NCBI GenBank assembly: GCA_001466705.2 | Contig: LATX02000048.1 | Span: 1-29,057, forward strand | Length of the DNA: 29,057 nt | DNA from: Moniliophthora roreri | Lineage: Eukaryota; Basidiomycota; Agaricomycetes; Agaricales; Marasmiaceae | Direction: 5' to 3' | In this document: positions 1 to 8,595 of the stretch, one piece after another | How positions within the stretch are numbered: the stretch's first letter is position 1 | Layout: the number at the start of each line of letters is the position of its first letter | The notes under the pieces: model-generated | Database searches by the model: none | What the model saw: the letters and a program-made list of their open reading frames with translations, nothing else | Told to the model about the DNA's origin: nothing | Program-made: the position numbers and the translations under genes

Positions 1-118
1 GTAATTCATTGCCTTGTGTTTTGGACCTTACAACACCACATAGCTTTGTTATAAGAGGTGTAATAATTACATGACATTATATTAGGTATGTATCTTGTTA
101 CTTACCATCCTATTAGCA

Positions 119-295
119 TTATAACTGCTTGTTAGTTTTTGTGATGCCTAACAAGTTAACATCATTGCCACGTGCATGTTCCTGATTCTCTTTCAGAGCT
201 GTTGCCATCTCCTTTTGTTTTCCTTCATTATAAGAATCTACAGCAAGGAAGGTGCATGAACACCTTGCTCCAAGTTGTAAAAAGGCCTGCTCAGC
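119..295 (-). other. Coding-like exon, unassigned
   Basis: On the minus strand a 59-codon frame without stops starts just after a possible splice acceptor (GTGCAG, about 299-304) and ends at a TAA. It reads like protein (short pieces QLGARCSCTFLAVDSY and KENQEHARGNDVN), but I do not recognise the family and no neighbouring exon is evident. The rest of 1-482 shows no other gene. It may be a fragment of an older element next to the gag remnant. Confidence 0.2.
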
Positions 296-482
296 CTAAC
301 TGCACTATCAAAAACAGTCATATCCACCATTGGCTACTCTGCTGATCTTTATCTCCTCATTCTCTGTTGCATATTGGCTTCTCTAAGAGTTGGTGCCTGT
401 ATACTCTTGTGAGCTTCCTTGAGGTATATATATTATCTGAGATCTCGCCCATTCGATTGACAACTGGTATTGGTCTTGACAG

Positions 483-1001
483 GCTGAGAAGTCTTGCACA
501 TCAGGATCTGCCCAGTCTTCAGGTCCAAAGTCTGGCACCAGTTCCGGTTCCAGAGGCAAGGATAGCAAGAGTTTGTCTTTGAGCAGGAACTCAGGTTCCA
601 ACTCTAACTCAGGCAATTCCAAGTCCTCAGACCAAGGCTCTTCATCTTCCTCTTCCACTGCTAAGTCAAAGTCCAGCTCAGGTAACCAGTCCAAATCACT
701 ACCCTCTTGGCTTGAAGGCAAGCTTAAGAATGGGAAACTGATGGACAAAGAATGCAAGCACTGATGGGAGAACAGCCTTTGCATGTTCTGCAGTGACAAG
801 CATGACATCAACAACTGTGTGAAGAAGAAGGCCTGCAACACAAAAGGTAAAGCATCTGGATGCGCTGCCTCTGTTGACAAAGCACCCTTGGCCGACAAAG
901 CCAGTGGGTCTGCTGAGTCAAAAAACTAGACTGCAGCTCCAATACCTCAACACCAGATCAGAGTTGCATTGACTCTTCTGGTGTTATTTATAAGGTCACA
1001 C
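483..1001 (+). pseudogene. Ty3/gypsy-like gag C-terminus and start of pol, decayed
   Basis: The frame opens after a possible splice acceptor (CTTGACAG, 475-482) and encodes a Ser/Gly/Lys-rich tract, then [13 protein letters not shown], an in-frame TGA at 762-764, then a retroviral-type zinc knuckle [13 protein letters not shown], a lysine/alanine-rich tail and TAG at 927-929. This order (Ser-rich linker, short conserved helix, CCHC knuckle, stop, then a further open stretch) is that of basidiomycete gypsy gag-pol elements, whose knuckle binds RNA during particle assembly. The knuckle has CX2CX3HX4C instead of CX2CX4HX4C, so one residue is missing. The downstream 930-1001 frame resembles the start of the protease/pol region and is cut by an LTR at 1002. 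No reverse transcriptase remains. It is certainly a dead copy; the exact clade is not determined. Confidence 0.7.
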
Positions 1002-1514
1002 TGAAGATGCTCAAAAACCTATGCCTCTACTATGAAAACATGAGGCCTGCAGTGCCAAAATACCTCTAAAAAAGGTATATATAAGTTTTTGATTCTCAGT
1101 TTTGTTTGCGAGTTGGTTCGGCGTGGTTCACTGTTACCACAACATCAAGAATAATTCTCAATGTATTGCTTGGTAGTTCAGAGATGAATGCCTTCAAAAC
1201 AACTTCTCAGATCGAGATTGGTGTTCATTTGGTATAATATTTATTGGTTTGTAGTTTTATTAATCACTTTGAAAGCAAATACTGGTATATTTTTTGACCA
1301 GAAACTGCCCAAAGAATAAACTTCTTCTAAGTGAGAACAAAGGTACCTCTTGTACCTGAATATAGCCCTCTTAGCTATGTTCTGCAATGATTCTCAAGAG
1401 GACAAATCTTCTAGACACTGCTAGCCTGAAACTCTCTCTGATTCACGTCGAAACACCAGACTATACTGATGCACATCAGCTACCCTCTTAGCAGACTGAT
1501 ACAATGTTTCTCTT
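1002..1514 (+). mobile_element. LTR-A, copy 1 (5' part)
   Basis: First 513 bp of the LTR-A repeat, starting TGAAGATGCT and containing a TATATAA box about 75 bp in. It interrupts the gypsy gag-pol remnant and stops at the N at 1515, so its 3' end is not in the assembly. It differs from the next copy mostly by transitions. Confidence 0.8.
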
Positions 1515-1515
1515 N
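1515..1515. other. Assembly join (single N)
   Basis: A single N breaks LTR-A copy 1; the sequence after it does not continue the LTR and a new LTR-A copy begins 32 bp later. It behaves like a gap of unknown size, so adjacency of the flanks should not be trusted. Confidence 0.6.
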
Positions 1516-1546
1516 TGTGCTGGACTGCCTCCCTGCATTAGCCCGA

Positions 1547-2044
1547 TGAAGATGCTCAAAAACCTATGCCTCTACTATGAAAACACAAGGCTTGTGGTGC
1601 CAAAATACCCTCAAAAAAGATATATATATAAGTTCTTGATTCTCAGTTTTGTTTGTGAGTTGGTTCGGCATGGTTCACTGTTACTGCAACGTCAAGAATA
1701 ATTCTCAATGTCTCGCTCAGTAGTTCAGAGATGATTGCCTTCAAAACAACTTCTCAGATCAAAAATGGGTGTTTGTTTGTATAATATTTATTGGTTTTGT
1801 GGTTTTATTAATCACTTCAAAAGCAAATACTGGTATAGATTTCAACCAGAAACTGCCCAAAGAATAAACTTCTTCTAAGTGAGAACAAAGGTACCTCTTG
1901 TACCTGAATATAGCCCTCTTAGCTATGTTCTGCAATGATTCTCAAGAGGACAAATCTTCTAGACACTGCTAGCCTGAAACCCTCTCTGATTTATGTCGAA
2001 ACACCAGACTATACTGATGCATGTCAGCTATCCTCTTAGTAGAC
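1547..2044 (+). mobile_element. LTR-A, copy 2 (5' part)
   Basis: Starts with the same TGAAGATGCT end and follows LTR-A for about 498 bp to TTAGTAGAC, where repeat B begins. Compared with copy 1 most differences are C/T or G/A. The downstream half of the LTR is not seen after repeat B, so this copy is truncated or split. Confidence 0.75.
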
Positions 2045-3405
2045 CAATAATATGTTGAACCTAGAAAAGACCCACTCTTATTCATTTTACACTACTTTTG
2101 AATTGGAAGACTTTAATATGACACAAAATAACAGATAATAAGGACTAGAGTGAGCCCAGTCTGCTAGTCATTGCCTTAGAGAAGCTATAGGACTTTGGAA
2201 AGTACGAAGAGCTATATGATATGCTATACAGAGGTGTCAAAGCTGTACTTTCTGACTTATCTATGTATCAAATCCAGAACAGATCACTCCCGAAACCTGT
2301 AGGGAACCTAACTAGAGCCCAATGAACACATTGGCTAGTTAACCAAGCTCTCAAAGTGCTATCAATGGGATTTCAATTTCTATTTTACTTTTCTATAACA
2401 TCTGCAAAGTGCAACCTGCAGTCAAACAATATAGAGGTACTTAGAGGAGACATCAAAACAGAATGACAACTTAGAACAGGAACAATCATAGAATGATCCT
2501 CCTCTGAAGTCAATATACAGATCAGAGTCAAAGCAGGCAATCTCTTAATAAAGAATTCACCGGCAGCTAAACAATACATGATAAGCAAACTAGGTACAAA
2601 GACTGCTTGGAAAGACAGAAATCACTTCTGAAGGACATCCACTACCTACAGACAGATACAATGAGATATATGAAGAATATCTAATGTGCAAGAAATCCTA
2701 AATAAGACCAAGCATGCATTGTCAAAGGAGATAGGAACAATAACTGTGTGTTCCGACCTTGGAAACTTTGGCATCTAGGCCTCTGCCGATGTGTGGATAC
2801 TAGAAAGGGAAATGCTGTCAAAAGACAGGACAGAATACAGCCATCTACTCATAGATATCTGACTTAGAAAAGAGAAAATACAAATTATAGAATCTAGAAC
2901 ATCTGGAAACATAGATACCCATGCAGATATGGTCGGATACCCTAATGGCCAGGCTCCATGACATCTGAATATTCCCTCTTTTAGCATTTCAGTCACTTAT
3001 TTATTATCTTCTGAATTATCGGACATTATTTATATTTTCCTGTAGATATATTCCATAGACTGTATATAAGGACAGCTAGATATCTGTATATACTCAAGTA
3101 ACTCTGCCCCCTCTGATTGTGAATACATGATGAGTTTGTTTGGTGTATAATTGTGTGTGCCATTCCAGTTTTGCTTCCTCACTTCAGGCCCTAGAGATTG
3201 GTCCTGAGTGACTCCAGAGAGATAGAAATCTGATAACGAACTTGTGTCGTAAGAGACAAAGAGTAACATCTTTAGTGCACTTTGCACTTTTCTAAGAGAT
3301 AACTTTACACCAAAAGTTCTAGTGGCTTTTGGAGTGTGGCCTGTGTTGGGTATCAGGTTGTGACACACTTAGAGTCTTAACAAAGGAATTGGGCCTGTGA
3401 TTAAG
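2045..3405. repeat. Repeat family B, copy 1
   Basis: The first 460 bp match 13902-14362 at high identity (copy 2 begins TGATAATATG; here the first bases are CA instead of TG). Blocks such as GGACTAG..GTGAGCCC, GCTAGTCA and CCCGAAACCTGTAGGGAA occur in the same order in the minus-strand LTR-A at 22320-24003, so B is probably a distant LTR relative in reverse orientation. The right boundary is uncertain; TATATAAGGACAGC at about 3064 could be a promoter. No convincing gene is present; open frames here are short and lack family motifs. Confidence 0.55.
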
Positions 3406-3732
3406 CTCTTTGTAGAAACTGGTCTAGGACCTTTTCCAGTACACTGTGTACTGTAGTTGTCTTAAAGAAGTCTTGAACTCCATAGAGTCAGACTATATCG
3501 GCTACTGAGTCTTTTGGTGGGACTGTAGCTCTTGTGTTTTGTGCTTTGTGCACTGTGTTCTTGTGTGTGTGTTTGTGTGTTTGGATATAAACTCTTTTAA
3601 AACCCATATATACTCCTCTGGAGGTGAACACTTTGAAGTAGATTGCTTCAATAAGAGAGAATCAACCTAGCTAAGAGTTTTGTTGGCATTCTAAGTGCAG
3701 CAACTCTGATCACATCAATCCACACTTGCACA
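3406..3732 (+). repeat. Repeat family C, first copy ending at an N
   Basis: This 327-bp stretch is repeated at 3734-4060 with about eight substitutions (seven of them transitions) and appears inverted at 13529-13820. It includes a GT-rich tract (about 3560-3580) and ends exactly at the N at 3733. It looks like part of another LTR or a non-coding transposon piece. Confidence 0.65.
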
Positions 3733-3733
3733 N
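3733..3733. other. Assembly join inside a duplicated segment
   Basis: The N separates two near-identical copies of a 327-bp sequence: the left copy ends at the N and the right copy starts directly after it. That is the pattern of two contig ends that overlap but were not merged. Confidence 0.65.
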
Positions 3734-4143
3734 CTCTTTGTAGAAATTGGTCTAGGACCTTTTCCAGTACACTGTATACTGTAGTTGTCTTAAAGAAGTC
3801 TTGAACTCCATAGGGTCAGACTATACTGGCTACTGAGTCTTTTGGTGGGACTGTAGCTCTTGTGTTTTGTGCTTTGTGCACTGTGTTCTTGTGTGTGTGT
3901 TTGTGTGTTTGGATATAAACCCTTTTAAAACCCATATATACACCTCTGGAGGTGAACACTTTGAAGTAGATTGCTTCAATAAGAGAGAATCAACCTAGCT
4001 AAGAGTTTTGTTGGCATTCTAAGTGCAGCAACTCTGATCACGTCAATCCACACTTGCACAACAACCTGAGTTAGACTTTTGGAGGTTATCTTTTGGGTAG
4101 TTTTCCACTAGTCTTATCTTAGACAAATTACTGGGTGCTCCAC
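3734..4143 (+). repeat. Repeat family C, second copy and continuation
   Basis: Repeats 3406-3732 and then continues through a block (4061-4135) that also appears, inverted, at the start of the 13529-13820 copy. From 4144 to 4353, including the single N at 4211, I see no feature except short open stretches; the unit ends at LTR-A copy 3. Confidence 0.6.
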
Positions 4144-4210
4144 TCCTGGGGTCTTGTGTACTGCTCTTATGACATTTCGTTGGAGCTCTGTGTCATTTGG
4201 CACATAAATC

Positions 4211-4211
4211 N
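4211..4211. other. Assembly join (single N)
   Basis: Single N between repeat C and LTR-A copy 3. No duplicated flank is visible here, so the size of the missing piece is unknown. Confidence 0.5.
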
Positions 4212-4353
4212 TTGAAAGTGATACTGCTTTACAAGGATCCCTTTCTAAGAACTGGCATGTCTATGTTGACAAAGGTTTCTCAGGACAATCTATTTAAGAA
4301 TCAAGGCATATTTAACCTCTTAGCTGTGTCCATTCAATGAGATATTGTCCCAG

Positions 4354-6017
4354 TGAAGATGCTCAAAAACCTATGCCTCTACTATGAAAACATGAGGCCT
4401 GCAGTGCCAAAATACCTCTAAAAAAGGTATATATAAGTTCTTGATTCTCAGTTTTGTTTGCAAGTTGGTTTGGTGTGGTTCACTGTTACTGCAATGTCAA
4501 GAATAATTCTCAATGTCTCGCTTGGTAGTTCAGAGATGATTGCCTTTAAAACAACTTCTCAGATCGACAATGGGTGTTTGTTTTGTATAATATTTATCAG
4601 TTTTGTGGTTTTATTAATCACTTTGAAAGCAAATACTGGTATAGACTTTGACTAGAAACTGCCCAAAGAATAAAATTCTTCTAAGTGAGAACAAAAGTAC
4701 CTCTTGTACCTGAATATAGCTCTCTTAGCTATGTTCTGCAACAATTCTCAAGAGGACAAATCTTCTAGACACTGCTAGCCTGAAACCCTCTCTGATTCAC
4801 ATCGAAACACCAGACTATACTGATGCATGTCAGCTACCCTCTTAGTAGACTGATACAATGTTTCTCTTATCAGAAAACATGCCTCTTGCATTAAAAACTA
4901 AGCTGTTCCTAGCTTTTATTTATATCTCTGGTTTGAGTTACAATCTCAGGTCTTAACTAGCCTGTGCCCCTTGCACAACTAAATAAGCTAGAGCCTGAAG
5001 TGGTTGAAAAATACTGATTGCCAGTAGCTCTTCTACCTAAACAACAACCTCATACACTCTGGTAATTGGTGGGCAGTATCTCTCCTGCCTTCCACCTACA
5101 AAACATGTCCCCTTATATACTCTACAACATAAATAATCTAATATATCTGTTACAAATACAAATAAAACTGAGTTGGGTGATAAATATTATATAAACTGAA
5201 CTGTGTTTGGTAATTTCTCTGTCACAGTGTCCAATTGTAGTCAGGCTTCATAGCCATAATCTCTTTTATTCTTTTTCTTTAACAATTGTGCAGTCTTCTG
5301 ACACTAACTGTTTGCAATTTTCTCTATCAAACTTTTCTCTATCAAATAGCTCTCCTTCTGACTCCATTTGAAAATATTATACTTCCATGCCACTCTGCAC
5401 AGTTCCTTCCTTCTCCATCTACTATCATCTGCTCTATGGACATGTAATATACTCCCATCTCTATGTTTAAAGTGTACATGTAAGCTCAGCTGTGCTAGTT
5501 TCTCATCATACAGCTTTGTCTTCCATTTTTCCATAATACAGGCACCCTTCCAGTAGCCAACCATCTATTTCATTCTTCAATTTGACATTCAGTATCTTGA
5601 GTATCCCTCACCAATAATTTGTCATCCTCTGTTTCATATCTGTTTCTCAATAATATTCTCATATGTGTATCATTGAAGGCTTTTATTCTTCCTTCAAGTT
5701 GGGTATAGATTGAAAATATCGTTAAAGTGAAAATATTCCCTTTAGTATGCTTTTGATAGAGAAGTATTATGTGGTGTGGTTCCCAACAGGTTTCGGGATG
5801 CTCCTTTGTGTTCAGATTCACTGTTTATTTTCATACTAGCAGTGGTTGGGTACCCTTGTATGGCCTACCATCAACCATTACTCTGCTAATATTTTATATC
5901 CTTCTCTACTACTCGCTTTGACTAGCTGCTCAGGGTTCACACTAGTCCTCAATTCCCTTATCTATAACATTTTCAACTATAAAAGTGCAAAATAAAAGGT
6001 AAAAGTTATGCATATCA
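4354..6017 (+). mobile_element. LTR-A, copy 3 (full length)
   Basis: A 1664-bp unit with TG...CA ends (TGAAGATGCT and ATGCATATCA). The same two ends bound the minus-strand copy at 22320-24003, which defines the element. A TATATAAG box lies about 75 bp in, and AATAAA signals occur near 5163 and around 5992. The four bases before it (CCAG) and after it (CCGA) do not match, so no target duplication is seen for this copy. LTR-A has no recognisable coding region; which internal retrotransposon it belonged to cannot be seen here. Confidence 0.8.
4429..4436 (+). promoter_or_regulatory. TATA box of LTR-A
   Basis: TATATAAG about 75 bp from the LTR start, kept in copies 1-3 and, inverted, in the copy at 22320-24003. 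Position and sequence fit an RNA polymerase II promoter of an LTR; activity is not shown. Confidence 0.45.
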
Positions 6018-6492
6018 CCGAAGCATGGTAAATACTCCCTCATAGATGTACTAATAAGAAATATATACTTAACCAAGTAGTCCCATCACTCTAACACTCT
6101 TTTTATAGGGTATAAATGTTGTACAAATCATTCAGTCAACAATCATGGAATAGCTCTTCAGGAGATGACTACTGTACAATGCAACTTCAGATTTGAATTC
6201 AGCAACCCAAAAAAGGATAGGGGGCAACTCTTGGGTATCTTATTAGCATCAGGTCCAATAGATGTCCAGAAACCCTCAAAAAACCACTTATATGTGAGTA
6301 TCTTCACAGGCAGTGATCCAGACTTTGTGGTACCAGAAAAATCAGAAAAACATTATATTAATCAAAACCAACACATTAAACATCTTGAAGAGTATTAAGG
6401 ACATTCCTTTTGGTTGCTATATGTAGCACTACCTAAGTATGCTGCTTGACTATGGGGTGGGTAGCTTCAGCATTAGGATTTCCCCACACATC

Positions 6493-6600
6493 CTGCCTGC
6501 CACTTTCCTGGCTTTTTTGCCATTTTTGGGTGCCTTTTAGCTGTTTTTTGCTCCAAAAAGCACCCAAAAAGAGGAAAAAAGCCAGAAAAGTGGCAGGCAG
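6493..6600. repeat. 108-bp imperfect foldback
   Basis: Two arms of about 50 bases are inverted copies: the left begins CTGCCTGCCACTTT and the right ends AAAGTGGCAGGCAG, with matching CTGGCTTTTTT and TTTTTGGGTGC blocks inside and a very short loop. No clear target duplication flanks it. It could be a small foldback transposon or make a hairpin RNA if transcribed. The identical copy at 9748-9855 belongs to the 3.25-kb duplication. Confidence 0.7.
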
Positions 6601-7004
6601 AGTGCATGGAGAAATCCTGATGAGTGACATATCAGCTATATACAACAATGTTTTGGGAGTGCTTTGCAGTGCTTGAAAAGGGCTGGAAGATCCTGAGTGA
6701 GCTGGTGAATGATATAATACAGTTTTCTACAATGTTGCTGCATTTCTTTGCTCTCAATATCAAATTATCAAGCTCTTCAATGCCAATTCCTTTGCCTGGA
6801 GTGTTTAACTCAAGCTCCATGTTGAGTTAGCAGCATCCTTTTTGAGATCTGACATACATGCTTCCAGATGCTTACACAGCACTTACCCATTCTCTGACAC
6901 AGAATAAAAATATATAAGCACTATCAGGCCAGAATCCACATATTTCCAGCACAGAATGATATCAGATACCAGCCTGAGTAACTAAGGATAGGGGCCTATA
7001 CATT

Positions 7005-7610
7005 TTACTGTAATGGAGGTCAGTAACATTACTGACTGTTACTGACACAAATTACCATAACAGTACTGTAACTGAAAGCAAACATCAAGCAACAGACAGT
7101 GAAATTCAGTGAATTAAAAGTTATTCAGAGTGTTAAGCACATAACCTTGAGCAGGCACAGATGTCAGCATCACAGTCCATTAACAAGAATGTTTGATGGA
7201 ATTGATCACCACCATCACTAAGCTTGAGACTTGCTGGAATCACTCAAATGCTGACTAAAAAACCCCATTTCACACTCCCTGTGCATTAAAAGGGCCTTTA
7301 AGATACCTTATCAAGTTCCCACAGTATTGTGTCACACTTCAATACCATTTAAAGTGAATTAATTTGTCTCAGAGCAAAGGTTTTTGCAGAGTTTATTTGA
7401 GAGTCAGATTACTGCTCAAAGCAGCAGCAAAGAGGAGGCATTAGTTAGAGTAACAATTATATGAAAATGTTTGACAGAACTAATAGGATATGTAACCAGT
7501 CAGTAGAAGACAGTGACCAGAAAGTGGTGGTCAGTAACAGTATACTAATGGGCAGTAACAGGTCAATAGCAGGTCAGTAACAGTGCAGTAATGGTGCAGT
7601 AATAGTCAGT
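7005..7610. repeat. Segment with CAGTAAC motifs at both ends
   Basis: The left 70 bp and the right 110 bp are crowded with CAGTAAC/CAGTAAT or its complement GTTACTG in both orientations, while the middle has few. Subterminal motif clusters of this kind are typical binding sites of DNA transposases, so this may be a non-autonomous element of about 0.6 kb whose right end meets LTR-A at 7611. Exact ends and target duplication were not found. Repeated at 10260-10865. Confidence 0.4.
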
Positions 7611-8594
7611 TGAAGATGCTCAAAAACCTATACCTCTACTATGAGAACATAAGGCCTATGGTGCCAAAATATTCCAAAAAGGGTATATGAGTTCTTGATT
7701 CTCAGTTTTGTTTTGTGAGTTGATTCAGCATGGTTCACTGTTACCACAATGTTAAGAATAATTCTCAGCATCTTGCTCAGTAGTTCAGAGATAAATGCCT
7801 TCAAAACAATTTCTCAGATTGAGATTGATATTTGTATCTGTAAAATATTCTCTTGGGTATATGGTTTTATTAGTCACTTTGAAAGCAAAAACTGGTATAG
7901 GGTTCAACCAGAAACTGCCCAAAGAACAAACTTCTTCTAAGTGAGAACAAAGATACTTCTTGTACCTAAATATAGCCCTCTTAGCTATGTTCTGCAATGA
8001 TTCTCAAGAGGACAAACCTTCTAGACACTGCTAGCCTGAAACCCTCTCTGATTCATGTCAAAACACCAGCCTATGCTGATGCATGTCAGCTATTCTCTTG
8101 GTAAACTGATACAATGTTCTTCTTATCAGAGAACATGCCTCTTGCATTAAAAACTAAGGCCCCACTTGGGAACCTGAGTCAACTCACTCTGGGTCAGATT
8201 TGGCAGGAGATGAGTTGTGTCCCAGCCCATGTGAGGTTAGCAGAAAAGCTCAACCCCACTCTGCATTTGGAAACTGGAATTCAAAATCAGAATTTTGTCA
8301 CACCTTGGCACAGTGTCAAAAGTCAGGCTGAGGGGCTGTATGTAAAATTCTTTCCCTTTTTCTTTCCTGCTCCCTTCTTGTTCTCAGGCTTGCACCATAG
8401 CATTAGCCTTGTTTCTTCCAGAGGGCACAACTTGTGTGGTGACCATAGGAATTGAAAAAAAGCCATACTTATTGCATGCATACTAAGACTATACATGCAA
8501 TTGATGTGACAAGGTTGTGACACAATTAGCCTGGCAAGTTGAGGGTTAAACAGACTTCTTGGCAAATGTCAATCCAACCCACAACCTAACCCAG
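7611..8594 (+). mobile_element. LTR-A, copy 4 (5' part, carries a MITE)
   Basis: Begins TGAAGATGCT and follows LTR-A as far as the CTAAG at 8154-8158, where a MITE is inserted; the contig then ends at the N. It differs from copy 3 by roughly 15 percent, mainly transitions. Its duplicate at 10866-11968 continues beyond the MITE to LTR-A sequence, showing the MITE is nested inside the LTR. Confidence 0.75.
8159..8594. mobile_element. MITE with 36-bp inverted ends, long form, cut by N
   Basis: Starts GCCCCACTTGGG directly after CTAAG and runs to the N just after CCTAACCCAG, where only its last 30 bases are missing. The complete short form at 11414-11657 supplies the right end. From the two copies the full long form is about 466 bp. 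It has no transposase. The 5-bp target duplication CTAAG and the inverted ends point to a cut-and-paste DNA transposon whose superfamily I cannot fix. The 113-codon frame running across it has no recognisable motif. Confidence 0.8.
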
Positions 8595-8595
8595 N
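8595..8595. other. Assembly join inside the 3.25-kb duplication
   Basis: Single N between the two copies of the 3.25-kb segment. The left copy stops at the N within the MITE; the right copy begins after it with the sequence found at 5341. An unmerged contig overlap explains this directly. Confidence 0.75.

Larger units (their letters stand above)
6018..7610. other. Spacer between two LTR-A copies
   Basis: These 1593 bp lie between two same-strand LTR-A copies but do not look like a retrotransposon interior: no primer-binding site follows the left LTR, no purine tract precedes the right one, and the two LTRs differ by roughly 15 percent. It has one 77-codon frame on the plus strand (6165-6398) and a 62-codon frame on the minus strand (6632-6820) without recognisable motifs, a foldback at 6493-6600 and a CAGTAAC-rich stretch from about 7005. 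The same sequence recurs at 9273-10865 in the duplicated copy. Confidence 0.5.
5341..8594. repeat. 3.25-kb duplicated segment, left copy
   Basis: This segment is repeated at 8596-11627 at a constant offset of 3255 bp. I saw no substitution in the stretches compared; the only difference noticed is a 222-bp deletion (8259-8480 missing from the right copy). The left copy ends exactly at the N at 8595. It contains the 3' part of LTR-A copy 3, a spacer (6018-7610), and the 5' part of LTR-A copy 4 with its MITE. The simplest reading is two overlapping contigs or the two haplotypes of a dikaryon placed in tandem; a true tandem duplication is less likely. Confidence 0.85.

Noticed and set aside
383..898. 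171-residue minus-strand frame
   Set aside because: It is the complement of the Ser-rich gag tract, with acidic/Leu low complexity and no motif. The plus-strand gag reading is supported by the zinc knuckle.
8114..8455. 113-residue frame through the MITE
   Set aside because: It begins in LTR-A and runs across a non-coding MITE; the internal deletion in the short form removes its end.
4354..8594. LTR-spacer-LTR as one non-autonomous retrotransposon (LARD)
   Set aside because: No primer-binding site after the left LTR, no purine tract before the right one, and LTRs differ by about 15 percent. Two separate insertions fit better.
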